A stretch of 56,679 nucleotides of DNA from Candidatus Rokuibacteriota bacterium. GTDB taxonomy: Bacteria > Methylomirabilota > Methylomirabilia > Rokubacteriales > CSP1-6. The stretch spans positions 1 to 56,679 of the forward strand of contig JACPCW010000083.1 in NCBI GenBank assembly GCA_016184365.1, in the 5' to 3' direction. A program made the position numbers and the translations under genes. The notes beneath the pieces were generated by a model, which did no database searches, was not told the origin of the DNA, and saw nothing but the letters and a program-made list of their open reading frames with translations. This document shows positions 1 through 9,072 of this stretch, in pieces. Every line of letters begins with the position of its first letter. Positions within the stretch are counted from its first letter, which is position 1.

Positions 1-372
1 CTGGGCGCCATCACCGGGCTTGCATAACACGGTTTTTTTGACGCCTTCCAGATCCAGCAATCTCTTGTTTAATTCTTTTTCGTCTTTTTCTAGGCACATG
101 ACCTTCACCTGCGGTCCGCCGTCTATCGTGAAATAGCACTCTATTCCTTCTTCTCTCCACGCCTGAACGTGATGGATAATTTCAAGCGTTGCAGGAATCC
201 AGTAGATTATGGAAGGCCTCGTTGTCATCATCAGCGCATGCATCTTCAGGCAGTTCTGCTCTGCTGTAATGCCGACCAAAGAAAAGTCTTTGTTCAATAT
301 TCCTTCCCTGATTTTTCTCAGGTCTTCATCAACCGTTCTCAGCCATCCGTTAACTCCTTTGTGCGCGTCACC
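1..372 (-). pseudogene. 3' fragment of a (phospho/diphospho)mevalonate decarboxylase, running off the window edge
   Basis: The minus strand is open from an in-frame TAA at 373-375 to base 1 and encodes about 123 residues. Landmarks match the C-terminal half of the mevalonate (di)phosphate decarboxylase family of the GHMP superfamily: a stretch reading KMHALMMTTRPSIIYW, then YFTIDGGPQVKV, then CKPGDGAQ near the edge. The N-terminal half is missing and there is no start codon. Codon use (many AGA, AGG, ATA) and base composition differ sharply from everything downstream. It is either a foreign remnant or part of another genome joined in assembly. The subfamily, phosphomevalonate versus diphosphomevalonate, cannot be decided. 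Confidence 0.7.
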
Positions 373-396
373 TTAAGCGGCGGGTGGGTGGTCGTG

Positions 397-984
397 TCAA
401 GCGCGTTCGACGCGGTAGTAGGTGAGCGCCAACCCCGAAATGCTCACGCACTCCTCGCGCACGGCGACGGATGTCGTCAGCCGCGCGTGCGCGCCGGCCG
501 TGAGCAGCACCTCGCGCATGGTGGCGATGTCCTCGCCGAGCTTCGACGCCAGGTTCACCTCCTCACCGAAGAGGTCGTGGCCGTCGACGTTCAGGACGTG
601 GCCGTACCCGATCCCCATCGACACGTAGAGCCGACGGGCCTCCGGCAGCACCGTGTTCGCGGCGTCGAGGCGCTCGATGATCTCGCCGCTCGCGGCGACC
701 GCGTCGTCCACCGTCTCGAACAGACAGAAGAGATTGTCGGTATCCGTCTTCACGACGGACCCGCGCGCCGCTTCCACGCACGGCACGGCGAGGCCCCGCA
801 TGCGGTGGATCATGCCGAGGAACGACACGATGCCGAGCCGGCGGGTCGTTCGCGAAAAGCCGCTCATGTCGAGGACCATCACGGCGCGGTCCTGGCCGAA
901 GAGCTCGCGGATGCGGCGTTCGATGTCCGCTTCGCGCTCGGGATGCGCGATCAGCTCCTGCATCAGCCGGTCGCGCGCGGTCAC
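397..984 (-). CDS. Class III adenylate/guanylate cyclase domain protein
   Basis: About 195 residues forming one class III nucleotide cyclase catalytic domain. Visible landmarks are the first metal-binding segment VMVLDMSGFSR, the segment VVKTDTDNLFCLF holding the substrate-selecting Lys and second Asp, and the late motif DLFGEEVNLASKL. The GTG start at 984 overlaps the stop of the upstream cytochrome gene as GTGA, so it is the last gene of a four-gene respiratory operon. An upstream ATG at 1014 would add ten residues. No membrane or sensor domain is present, so a soluble cyclase is inferred. The second metal motif differs from the usual IGD form, so activity is not certain. Confidence 0.8.
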   Translation of the reverse strand: MTARDRLMQELIAHPEREADIERRIRELFGQDRAVMVLDMSGFSRTTRRLGIVSFLGMIHRMRGLAVPCVEAARGSVVKTDTDNLFCLFETVDDAVAASGEIIERLDAANTVLPEARRLYVSMGIGYGHVLNVDGHDLFGEEVNLASKLGEDIATMREVLLTAGAHARLTTSVAVREECVSISGLALTYYRVERA

Positions 985-3212
985 CGCCGGCGCCCTCGCC
1001 GGACGAGCCACCATTCGCCGCCGGCGACGAGGCCCACCGCGAGCAAGGCGGTGAGCGGCGCGAACGCCGACGCCGCGGGCTCCAGCGACAGGAATGTCCA
1101 CGACGAGATCGACATCAGCAGATCCCGCTCGCCGCGCGCGCCGTCCCACACGTGCACCGCGAACGGAACGAGCGCGCCGCGCGCGAGGGTGACGTCGCGC
1201 GGATGATCGCTGCCGAGCCGGCGCACCAGCACGACGCGCCAGCGGCCGTCTTTCCACACCCCGCGGCCCTCGAGCGGCGCGCCGCGCGTTTCGACCGGCG
1301 GCGTCTCCGATCCCTCGGCGCGCTCGGTCATCGCGCGGTCGGTATCGGCGCGCCAGTGCCAGAGCGTGACGGGCCGGCCGCGGCTGCCGAGCAGAAAATG
1401 CGGGCGATCCGCGTCCGGCGCCGCGAGCTGCACGCGCACGCCGTCGCGCAGCTTCAGCTCACGCGTGCGTTCATCGGCGAGCACGTAACCGAACCGGCCG
1501 AGCTTCGGTGGGCCGGGCTCGACATGCTCCACGTTGCGCGTCGCATCGTCCCATTCGAGCAGGAGCGCGAGCTCGCGATCGTTGAACACGGCGCGCGCGA
1601 CGACCTCGTCGACGGCGTGGTTCTGCCACCGCGGCCGCACGATCACCTGGCCGGCGAGGGGGATCGCGAGCGCCGGCGCCTCGCGCCAGCGTGCGTCGTC
1701 GGCGGTGCGGGGGACGTCGCCGGCGATCGCGCGCGCGCGCAGGACCACGCCGCCCGCTGCGTCCGTCTGCAGCGAGCGCACGTAATGCGCGAGCGCCCAG
1801 CGGTCGTCCTCGTGCAGCGTGTCGGCGTACGACGGCATCGGCGTCCCGTCCATCCCCGTCGCGAGGCGCATGAAGATGTCCGCGGCGTCGCGCCCCCCGT
1901 TGTAGCGCCAGCCGCTGGTCAGGTTCGCGGACTGGAGCGGATCGCCGTGGTCGTTCTTCAGCGTCGGCGCCGACGGCCCGTCCGCGCGTCCGGCCTCGCC
2001 GTGACACTCGAAGCATTTCGCCTGGCGATAGACGTCACGGCCGCGCGCGACGATCGCGACTGACGCCGCCACGCTCTTCGCGGGCCGGACGATCGCCGGC
2101 TTCGTCGTGAAGTTGTCGCTGAAGCGCTTGACGTAGTCGACGACCAGCCGGCGCTCGCGCTCGCTCAGCACCGTCCACGCCGGCATCGCGGTGCCGGGAA
2201 TGCCGTTCGTCACGACGCGCAGCAGGTCGTCGTCGGTGGGCGGCTGTCCGGATTCCGTCGTGCGCAGCTCGAAGACGCCGGCGGTGAAGTCACGCGGCCC
2301 GGGATCGAGATACGGCGCGGCCGGACCTTTCCCGTCGCCGCGCTCGCCGTGACACGGCGCGCAGCGCGCGCGGTAGATCCGCTCGCCGTCGTCGCGTGCG
2401 CCGGTCGTCGGTCGCGCCGGAGCCGCGGCCGCCGGCGAGCCTTCGGGCTTGCGCGGCTCGACGCCCGCGATGTCGTACGCCGCGAGCACGGCTTTCCAGC
2501 GCTCCGCCTCCGCGAGATCGTGCTTCCACGCCGGCATCGCGGAATCCCACGGCGTGGCCTCGCGCGGGAGCCCCGGACCGCCTTCGCTCACGCGCCAGAA
2601 CGCGTACGGCTCGACGACGGTCGCGATCGTTCCCGGATCGGTGAAGTCGGCCGGCTTGAGCCGAAATCCGCGCGCCATCGGCCCGCGGCCGTCGGCCGCG
2701 GCGCCGTGACACGGCCGGCACGCGATCTGGAACACGTCGCGGCCGTCGGCGTGGGCGGCGCGCCGTCCGGCGTCGTCGAGCTCGCGCAGCGGATTCTTCA
2801 GCGGCTCGAACGCCTGCGGCAGCGTCGGGTGCTGCGTCCGCAGCGTCGTCGGCGTCGCCTCGCGTGGCCGGACCGCGTTCCACACGACGGCGCCGGCCAC
2901 GAGCGGCAGGATGACGAGCACCCCGAGCCGCGCCCGCTGCGCGCCGCGGCTGCGCGCCGACGTGCCGCGAAGGAGCCAGCCCGCCACCGCGCGGACTTCC
3001 GCGGTCGCGCGCGCGTTGGCCGAGACGTACACGAGCGCTCCGGCGATGGCGAGCAGTGCGTAGAGCGCGCGCGCGAACGACGGCACCGGCACCGGTCGCG
3101 GCGCCGGGGCGATCCACATGGCGAGCATGGGAATGGCGACGTCGACTACGAGCCAGGCCACGAGCAGCGCGACGACGACGCGTGCGAGCGACGAGGAGTC
3201 GCGGGTTCTCAC
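981..3212 (-). CDS. Membrane-anchored triheme cytochrome c with C-terminal ethylbenzene-dehydrogenase-like heme domain
   Basis: 743 residues. The N-terminus has hydrophobic helices at about 10-35, 46-66 and 96-112. Three c-type heme motifs follow: CRPCH (about 165), CAPCH (about 284) and CFECH (about 400), each with a downstream Met that could be an axial ligand. Residues of about 500-720 resemble the heme-binding domain of ethylbenzene dehydrogenase gamma-type subunits (segment LALLLEWDDATRN), and a final membrane helix ends in an Arg-rich tail. GTG start overlaps the previous gene (GTGA). Together with the adjacent genes it probably forms a membrane electron-transfer complex exposing hemes outside the membrane. 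The partner and direction of electron flow are not visible. Confidence 0.82.
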   Translation of the reverse strand: MRTRDSSSLARVVVALLVAWLVVDVAIPMLAMWIAPAPRPVPVPSFARALYALLAIAGALVYVSANARATAEVRAVAGWLLRGTSARSRGAQRARLGVLVILPLVAGAVVWNAVRPREATPTTLRTQHPTLPQAFEPLKNPLRELDDAGRRAAHADGRDVFQIACRPCHGAAADGRGPMARGFRLKPADFTDPGTIATVVEPYAFWRVSEGGPGLPREATPWDSAMPAWKHDLAEAERWKAVLAAYDIAGVEPRKPEGSPAAAAPARPTTGARDDGERIYRARCAPCHGERGDGKGPAAPYLDPGPRDFTAGVFELRTTESGQPPTDDDLLRVVTNGIPGTAMPAWTVLSERERRLVVDYVKRFSDNFTTKPAIVRPAKSVAASVAIVARGRDVYRQAKCFECHGEAGRADGPSAPTLKNDHGDPLQSANLTSGWRYNGGRDAADIFMRLATGMDGTPMPSYADTLHEDDRWALAHYVRSLQTDAAGGVVLRARAIAGDVPRTADDARWREAPALAIPLAGQVIVRPRWQNHAVDEVVARAVFNDRELALLLEWDDATRNVEHVEPGPPKLGRFGYVLADERTRELKLRDGVRVQLAAPDADRPHFLLGSRGRPVTLWHWRADTDRAMTERAEGSETPPVETRGAPLEGRGVWKDGRWRVVLVRRLGSDHPRDVTLARGALVPFAVHVWDGARGERDLLMSISSWTFLSLEPAASAFAPLTALLAVGLVAGGEWWLVRRGRRR

Positions 3213-4198
3213 TTGAGCGTCGCGAGGTAGGCGAGCAGGTCGGCGACCTCACCCACGGTGAGGATGTCGCGGAAGTTTTCCGGCATCAGCGACGTCGTCT
3301 GCGGCGCCCGCCGCTTGATGTCCGCCTTGCGGACGCGCTGCGGCCGCCCCTGCGCGTCCACGAGCACGAGGTGATCGGGGTCCTCGCCGCGCGGAATGCC
3401 GGTCACGATCTGTCCCGCGCGTGTCTCCACCAGCACGGTTTCGTAGCCGGACGCGATCACCGTCGCCGGCGACAGGATCGACTCGACGATGAATCCCATG
3501 TCGCGCGTGCCCGCGATGCCGGTCAGCTCCGGCCCGACGGTGCCGCCGGCGTCTTTCACGCGGTGGCACTTGCCGCACGCCGCGCTGCCGGACTCGTCGA
3601 AGAACACCTTGCGGCCGCGCCCGGGATCGCCGCCCGGCAGCAGCGCCGTGTCCTTCAGCTCCGAACGCACGGCGAGCGCGCTGGCCGGCAGCCGGATCGC
3701 GTCGGCGTCCGCGACGCCGCCGAGGGTCTGCAGATACAGGATGACCGCGCGCACGTCGTCGGGCGACAGGCTGATCGGCGGCCGCAGCGGGTTCGGCATC
3801 TCGTTCTTGAACCCGTCGACGACGTAGGCGCCGGGCTCGACGAGCGATTCGACGAGATAGTCGGTGGCGGTGAAGGGGCGTCCCGTCGTGCGCGCGCGCT
3901 CCTGCGCGCGCGCCTCCGCGCGCTTGCCGATGGCGACGCCGAGCGGACCGCGCTCGCCCTGGTCCGGGCCGCGCACGGCGCTGCCGCGGCCGCTGACCGA
4001 GTGACACGTGCCGCACTTGCCACGTCCGAAGAAGATGGCTTCGCCGGCGTCCGGCGTCACCTCGCCGGACGCGGCCGTCGCGCGGCGCGCGCGATCGCTC
4101 TCGCCCGAGATGCGCGTCACGACTTCGCCGAAGCCGACGAACACGCCGACGACGAGCAGCGTGAACAGCGCCGGTCCCGTGATCGCCCTCATCGTCAT
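3209..4198 (-). CDS. Diheme c-type cytochrome with planctomycete-type heme-binding C-terminal domain
   Basis: 329 residues with an N-terminal membrane helix/signal anchor (MTMRAITGPALF onward). Two heme motifs are visible, CGTCH after about residue 60 and CGKCH in the second half. The C-terminal part, with PELTGIAG, a region around SPATVIASGYE and TSLMPENF, matches the putative heme-binding domain first named in Pirellula/Verrucomicrobium proteins. The ATG at 4198 overlaps the stop of the bd-like gene as ATGA, which fixes the start. It sits between the bd-like gene and the triheme protein, so it is inferred to carry electrons between them. Confidence 0.82.
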   Translation of the reverse strand: MTMRAITGPALFTLLVVGVFVGFGEVVTRISGESDRARRATAASGEVTPDAGEAIFFGRGKCGTCHSVSGRGSAVRGPDQGERGPLGVAIGKRAEARAQERARTTGRPFTATDYLVESLVEPGAYVVDGFKNEMPNPLRPPISLSPDDVRAVILYLQTLGGVADADAIRLPASALAVRSELKDTALLPGGDPGRGRKVFFDESGSAACGKCHRVKDAGGTVGPELTGIAGTRDMGFIVESILSPATVIASGYETVLVETRAGQIVTGIPRGEDPDHLVLVDAQGRPQRVRKADIKRRAPQTTSLMPENFRDILTVGEVADLLAYLATLK

Positions 4199-6195
4199 CG
4201 AGGAGCGCCCTGGCTTTGCCGGGGCGCTCCGAGCGCTGGGGGGTCTGGGGGGCCATTTCGGGGCCCCCCAGCTGACAATCTCGCGAGCCAGAAGCTCGCG
4301 GCGACGATGCCGAGGAAGACGAGCACGATCACGCCGACCACGCGCGCCATCAGCGCATTGGTCGGCGTCCACGCCGACTCGGAGGTGTCGCGCAGCACGC
4401 TGTAGACGTGCCAGTCCTCACGGAGACCGGACCGCACGTACCCCATCAGCCCCATCAGCAGCACGCTGCTGACGCAGAGCAGAATCAGCGCGTACTGCGC
4501 GCGTCGCGGAATGTGGCCCCAGCGGATCGTGCCGAGCCGCCCGGCGCCGCGGTACACGACGCCGTCGATCGTCGTGCTCCAGACGAGCGCGACCATGACG
4601 AGCAGCCACTGCACGACCGCGACGTGCCGCAGCAACGGGTTCGCGCGCTCCATGACGACGAAGCCCCACACGCCGAGGACGAGCACCGAGAAGACGGCGG
4701 TGGTGCCGAGCGTGACGGCGACGGCGGCGGTCGGCCGGTTCAGATGGACGAGCGCGAGCCCGAGCGCGACGACGAGAATGTCGGCGACGAGCAGGAGCCC
4801 GGGCACCAGGAGATACCGCGCGTGCGCCTCGGTGAGATCGAGCGTGCGCGGGTCGAGCGTGAGCACGGAACCGCCGTACCACGCGAGCAGCGCCGCGAGC
4901 AGCACGCCGACCGCCAGCAGCAGGGTGTTGCCGCCGCGTCCCTGCAGCGCGAACGGCCGCGGCCGGCCGCGATTGGCGCGGCGGTAGAGGAGGAGCGAGA
5001 GGAACGTCGACAGGATGATGAGGTTGACCGCGGCGTTCTTCGCCGGCATCAGCCCGAAATACTTCAGCACGGGATGGAACTGTCCGCCGAGCGCCTGCTG
5101 CTCCTCGCCGGTGAGCGGAATGTTCCGCGGCGTGAGCCACACCGCGAACGCGACGACGAGCGCCATCGTCAGGTACTTCACCGCGCCGCGGTACCGCTCG
5201 GCGCCGGGAATGCGCTCCATGCCGAGCCAGAGATAGTAGTTCGCGCCGACGAACAGCATGCCGATCAGCGCGGCCTGGATGATGAACGTCCACGAGAACG
5301 CGCCGCCCATCATGTTGTTGCCCATGACGGCGCTCGCGGAATACACCTCGCGGCCGAGGTAGTAGCCCGCGAACGGCAGCAGGATCATGCCGGCGACGCC
5401 GGTGAGGTTGCCGACGTAGCCCATCCAGTCGTAGTGGGCGCGGTCGTCGTCGCGATCGGCCGCGAGAAACCGCACGGCCGCGTACGCGCCGACGACGAAC
5501 CCGCCGAACGAGACGTTCGCGACGAAGCGGTGGATGGCGAGCGGAATCCACAGCGGGTTGGCGACGGCCTGCCACGTCGTCCCGATGAACCGCGTGCGGT
5601 CGGCATCGAGGCCGGTCGGCGTCATCATGTACGCGGTCCACGCCGTCGCGATCAGCATGAGCAGCGTGCCCCAGACGTTCAGCAGCACCCCGAGGGCGAC
5701 GTGCGCGACCTTCCACCGTCCGCCCCAGCGGTCCCACAGACCGGCGTAGAGATAGAGCGTCGCGGTCTCGGCGATGATCAGCAGCGCGTAGAGCACGAAC
5801 GTGCCGTGGAACACGCCGGCGAGGAACGTGACGACGCGCGGGTAGAGGGCGATCAGCACGAAGACGAACAGCGCGCCGAGCGCCGCGGTGGCCGAAAACG
5901 CCGTCGAGAGCAGGCCCGTCAGCTCGCGCGCGAGGCGGTCGTAGCGCGGATCGCGCGCGCGCCAGCCGACGATCTCCAGGATGGTGCCGAAGATCGGGAC
6001 CCCGAGCACGAACGCGCCGAGCATCAGATGAAGCTGGGCGGCCACCCAGACGGCGATGCGCGCGTCACCGCCGAACAGCCGGCGGTATTCGGGCGCGCCA
6101 TCGGCGGCCAGCACGGCAGGCGCGGCGAGCAGGACGGCGAAGGCGGCGAGAAGGAGCGCCTCGGGCCTTCGCCGCGCGCCTCGCGGAGCGTCCAT
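4195..6195 (-). CDS. Cytochrome bd-like oxidase subunit I (CydA superfamily)
   Basis: 666 residues with a signal-like N-terminus and roughly 14 or more hydrophobic helices. The CydA superfamily is suggested by an early His in AAQLHLMLGAFVLG, an AWTAYMMTPTG segment like the W-M-Q-T-P region of CydA, and HRFVANVSFGGF, which fits the second heme-ligand helix. It is longer than classical CydA and has no CydB next to it. Instead it is followed by two c-type cytochromes, as in the bd-like complexes of Nitrospira and related phyla. Quinol oxidation or a reversed role are both possible. ATG at 6195; first gene of the operon. Confidence 0.75.
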   Translation of the reverse strand: MDAPRGARRRPEALLLAAFAVLLAAPAVLAADGAPEYRRLFGGDARIAVWVAAQLHLMLGAFVLGVPIFGTILEIVGWRARDPRYDRLARELTGLLSTAFSATAALGALFVFVLIALYPRVVTFLAGVFHGTFVLYALLIIAETATLYLYAGLWDRWGGRWKVAHVALGVLLNVWGTLLMLIATAWTAYMMTPTGLDADRTRFIGTTWQAVANPLWIPLAIHRFVANVSFGGFVVGAYAAVRFLAADRDDDRAHYDWMGYVGNLTGVAGMILLPFAGYYLGREVYSASAVMGNNMMGGAFSWTFIIQAALIGMLFVGANYYLWLGMERIPGAERYRGAVKYLTMALVVAFAVWLTPRNIPLTGEEQQALGGQFHPVLKYFGLMPAKNAAVNLIILSTFLSLLLYRRANRGRPRPFALQGRGGNTLLLAVGVLLAALLAWYGGSVLTLDPRTLDLTEAHARYLLVPGLLLVADILVVALGLALVHLNRPTAAVAVTLGTTAVFSVLVLGVWGFVVMERANPLLRHVAVVQWLLVMVALVWSTTIDGVVYRGAGRLGTIRWGHIPRRAQYALILLCVSSVLLMGLMGYVRSGLREDWHVYSVLRDTSESAWTPTNALMARVVGVIVLVFLGIVAASFWLARLSAGGPRNGPPDPPALGAPRQSQGAPR

Positions 6196-6335
6196 GACCA
6201 CCGATGATAGTCGTGGTGGCCACAAACCGGCCGACCGCTCAAGTTCTAGCCGACCCGCCCGGCGCCGCTGACCCGTAACCATTTGAATTCCCTGGCCTCG
6301 TCGACTGGCGTCGGCCTTGCTGCGTGACGGTCCAT

Positions 6336-6350
6336 CGTCCGCATCGGACG
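6336..6350. repeat. Short dyad CGTCCG-cat-CGGACG in a divergent intergenic region
   Basis: A perfect 6-bp inverted repeat with a 3-base loop. It lies inside a wider, imperfect dyad (GTGACGGTCC at about 6324 and GGACGGTCAC at about 6345, one mismatch) between the bd-like operon and the small peptide gene at 6383. It could be an operator or leader hairpin. Nothing else recognisable is seen in 6196-6382. Confidence 0.35.
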
Positions 6351-6382
6351 GTCACCACGGCCGGAAGGAGCACCGAAAGCAA

Positions 6383-6505
6383 ATGGGCGCGAAGATTCTC
6401 CAGACCGTTCTCCTGACCGTTCTGATCGCGCTTCAGACGCTGTTTGCCGCCGGCACGCGCGACGGTGAGCCCTCGCGACCTGCCGTCGCGTTCGCGCCGC
6501 GGTAG
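6383..6505 (+). CDS. Small hydrophobic peptide (40 aa)
   Basis: ATG at 6383 with AAGGAG about 12 bases upstream. The predicted 40-residue product is one hydrophobic segment (LQTVLLTVLIALQTLFAAG) followed by a polar tail with several Pro and Arg. It could be a membrane microprotein or a signal-peptide-like product. I do not recognise a family. It stands alone between the bd-like operon and the GNAT gene, so it may also be spurious. Confidence 0.35.
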   Translation: MGAKILQTVLLTVLIALQTLFAAGTRDGEPSRPAVAFAPR

Positions 6506-6517
6506 CCGCATGTACCA

Positions 6518-6556
6518 GACTGCGCAACACCGTGCACGATCGGCGGTTGCGCAGTC
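6518..6556. repeat. Perfect 11-bp inverted repeat, intergenic hairpin
   Basis: GACTGCGCAAC (6518-6528) and GTTGCGCAGTC (6546-6556) are exact reverse complements around a 17-base loop, directly after the small peptide gene. There is no T-run, so a Rho-independent terminator is doubtful. A structured 3' end or an operator for the acetyltransferase gene are alternatives. Confidence 0.55.
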
Positions 6557-6611
6557 CGAGTAAACGTCCGCAGCGTCGCGGACTTGCGCGACGCGGCCCG
6601 GGGCATCCGGC

Positions 6612-7289
6612 ATGCTTCTGTTCTCCTGCGTGGGGCGCCACGGGGTGATCAGACGACTCGGCTCACAATTCCTGTTGACCGCGGCGCGGGGTGGTCTCAC
6701 CTCGGCGCTCTACTGGAGCGCGTTCTGCTATCTGCGCGTCAACACCTTCGTCGGGTTCGTCCGCGACCCGCGGGCCGACCTCCGCGACCCCGCCGCACAT
6801 CCCGACGCGTCCTTCGAGGTCTGGACCGCGGACGACATGCGGCGCTGGCGCGCCGACCATCGGGACGCGCCGACGCAATGTTTCCGCGACACGGTCGACG
6901 GCGTCTCCACGGCGATGATCGCGCGGATCGACGGAGAGCTGGCGGCGTTCATCTGGCTGTACCGCGAGGGCAACTTCAGCCGGATGTTCCGGATCGGACC
7001 CACCGACGCGGAGCTGAATCACGGCATCGTCCTGCCGGAGTACCGCAGCCGCCGGCTGTTCGCTCCGCTCTTGAGCCACGCCTGCGCCTGGCTGGCGACG
7101 CAGGGAGGCCGCCGCGTGTACGCCGTCGTGCATACGGACAACGGCCCGTCGCTCCGCAGCTTCCGCGCGGCGGGCTTCGCCGAGTTCGCGCGCCAGACGC
7201 ACTTGTTCGCCTGGCGGCCGAAGTTCAAGGAGCCCGACCCGAGGGTGCTGGCCGCGACGGCGGCGCCGCCCGTGACCGCGCGGAAGTAA
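6612..7289 (+). CDS. GNAT-family N-acetyltransferase
   Basis: 225 residues. The second half has the GNAT fold signature: a strand with AAFIWLYREGN, then GIVLPEYRSRRLFAPLL in the acetyl-CoA pyrophosphate loop region, and the late motif VHTDNGPSLRSFRAAGF typical of the last helix and strand. The first 60 residues are rich in aromatic and hydrophobic residues and could sit at the membrane. The substrate is unknown. It converges on the glucan enzyme gene downstream with only five bases between them. Confidence 0.75.
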   Translation: MLLFSCVGRHGVIRRLGSQFLLTAARGGLTSALYWSAFCYLRVNTFVGFVRDPRADLRDPAAHPDASFEVWTADDMRRWRADHRDAPTQCFRDTVDGVSTAMIARIDGELAAFIWLYREGNFSRMFRIGPTDAELNHGIVLPEYRSRRLFAPLLSHACAWLATQGGRRVYAVVHTDNGPSLRSFRAAGFAEFARQTHLFAWRPKFKEPDPRVLAATAAPPVTARK

Positions 7290-7294
7290 GCCCC

Positions 7295-9070
7295 CTACGG
7301 ATCCTGCGACAGGATCAGGAAGCTGTACGGCCCGACACCGAGCTCGCCGCTCGCCGGCATGCCGTCCCACGGTCCGCCGTCCGCGATCGCGTCGAAGCCC
7401 GGGTGATCGCCGTAGTCGGCGCCGTAGCCGCGCCAGTCGCTGTTCATGCGGACCCTCCACCGACCGCCGCGCGGGAACCCGATGCGATAGGCCGAGCGGG
7501 GGTACGTGGAGCAGTTGAGCACGACGACGACGTCGTCGCCCGGGCCGCCGGCGGCCCAGCGATGGAACGCGAGGACCTTGTCGCCGTCGTTCACGTGATG
7601 GACGTTGACCGAATGTCCCCGGAGCCCGCGCGTGTGCGGCGACGTGCGGCGCAGGCGGATGAGATCGCGGTAGAGCGCGTGGATGCCCGCGTAGGTGTCG
7701 AGCTTCGTCCAGTCGAGCGGATCGGCGTCGTGGAACCACTCGTCCTCGAGGAACTCCTGGCCCTGGAAGATCATGGGGATCCCGGGCGCGGTGAACACGA
7801 GCGCGGCGCCGAGTGTCGACCGCTTCCGCGCGAACCAGCTCCCCGCGTTGCCGGGCCAGATCTCGTGCGGCACCCGCGCCCGGCCGTTCGCCACCTCGTC
7901 GTGGGACTCCGTGTAGATCACACGCCGCCACGCGTCGCCGTCGAAGATTGACCGGACGACGTCGCGCAGCGCGGCCATCGAGCGCGCGCCATCGTCGCCG
8001 GCGATGAGCGCGCGGCGCGCGCCGTGCGCAAACCGGACGTCCCACTGGCTGTCGAAGCCGGCGCCCGCGGGCCGCGTGATCCACGGGTTGTCGCGCAGAT
8101 CTTCCGCGATCGACAGCTTCCACGGCTGGCGCGCGTCGATCTCGCCGTTGATCCACTGCATGAGCCGCCAGCCGTCGGGGAGATCGCCGCCGGCGTCCTC
8201 GCCGCCGTGCACGTGACGGATATACGCGGTCGCATCCCATCGCAGCCCGTCGAACCGGAACTCCTCGAGCCACATGAGCGCGTTGTCCCGCAGGTACTGC
8301 CGCACCTCGGGCCGCCCGTAATCGGGTCGCGTGTCGCCCCACGGCGTCGCGGCGCGCCAGTCGTTGTAGAAGTAGATCCCGCCCTTGTCGTTCGCCGACC
8401 ATCCGTCGAAGCGCCAGAGATCGAGGTCGCCCGGGCCGAGGTGGTTGTAGACGACGTCGAAGATGACGGCGATGCCGGCGCCGTGCGCCGCGTCCACCAG
8501 CGTCTTCAGCGCGGCGGGGCCGCCGTACGCCGATTCGATCGCGAAGATGTGCGCGGGGTTGTAGCCCCACGAGAAGTCCATCGCGAACTCCATCGTGGGC
8601 ATGAGCTCGATGGCGTTCACGCCGAGATCGCGGAGGTACGGCAGCCGGTGCCGGACGCTCTCGAACGTCCCCGGGCCGCCGCCGGGCCGGTCGTTGAACG
8701 TGCCCGTGTGGATCTCGTAGATCACGAGCTCGTTCCATGGGGGCGTGTGGTAGTCCGCGGCGCGCCACGCGAACGCCGGGTCGACGACGACGCCGACCCC
8801 GGCCGAGCTCGTGACGTCACGCGCGTAGGGGTCGGTGCGCTTCAGCACACCGCCGTTCACGACGATGAATTCGTACTCGTCGCCGGCCCGCGCCCCCGGC
8901 ACGTCGCCGGACCAGTAGCCGTGGCCGTCGCGATCGAGCGGCGTGTTCGTCTCGGACCAGCCGTTGAACGTGCCGGCGACCGCCACGCGTTCCGCGAACG
9001 GCGCCCACACGCGGAACGCGACGCCGCCGCCGTACACGATCGCGCCCATGCCGGGTCGATGGGACGGCAT
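7295..9070 (-). CDS. GH13 alpha-glucan enzyme, GlgB/trehalohydrolase-like
   Basis: 591 residues. An N-terminal CBM48-type domain (FRVWAPFAERVAVAGTFNGW) precedes the GH13 barrel. Catalytic residues are visible: the nucleophile Asp in FRFDGLRWDAT, the acid Glu in KLSIAEDL, and the transition-state Asp in TESHDEVANG. A C-terminal beta domain follows (VLNCSTYPRSAYRIGFP). The SHDEV form favours a 1,4-alpha-glucan branching enzyme over malto-oligosyltrehalose trehalohydrolase, but both remain possible. The start at 9070 has GGAGGTG just upstream, and the gene follows the hybrid kinase by two bases, suggesting co-transcription. Confidence 0.82.
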   Translation of the reverse strand: MPSHRPGMGAIVYGGGVAFRVWAPFAERVAVAGTFNGWSETNTPLDRDGHGYWSGDVPGARAGDEYEFIVVNGGVLKRTDPYARDVTSSAGVGVVVDPAFAWRAADYHTPPWNELVIYEIHTGTFNDRPGGGPGTFESVRHRLPYLRDLGVNAIELMPTMEFAMDFSWGYNPAHIFAIESAYGGPAALKTLVDAAHGAGIAVIFDVVYNHLGPGDLDLWRFDGWSANDKGGIYFYNDWRAATPWGDTRPDYGRPEVRQYLRDNALMWLEEFRFDGLRWDATAYIRHVHGGEDAGGDLPDGWRLMQWINGEIDARQPWKLSIAEDLRDNPWITRPAGAGFDSQWDVRFAHGARRALIAGDDGARSMAALRDVVRSIFDGDAWRRVIYTESHDEVANGRARVPHEIWPGNAGSWFARKRSTLGAALVFTAPGIPMIFQGQEFLEDEWFHDADPLDWTKLDTYAGIHALYRDLIRLRRTSPHTRGLRGHSVNVHHVNDGDKVLAFHRWAAGGPGDDVVVVLNCSTYPRSAYRIGFPRGGRWRVRMNSDWRGYGADYGDHPGFDAIADGGPWDGMPASGELGVGPYSFLILSQDP

Positions 9071-9072
9071 GG

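Noticed and set aside
169..1206. Long plus-strand open frame over the cyclase and cytochrome 3' region
   Set aside because: Arg/Ala/His-rich shadow of the minus-strand genes in GC-rich DNA, with no domain. The opposite strand has clear cyclase and heme motifs.
7300..7316. GATCCTG-cga-CAGGATC hairpin at the end of the glucan enzyme gene
   Set aside because: Lies within coding sequence and has no T-run; probably chance in conserved codons.
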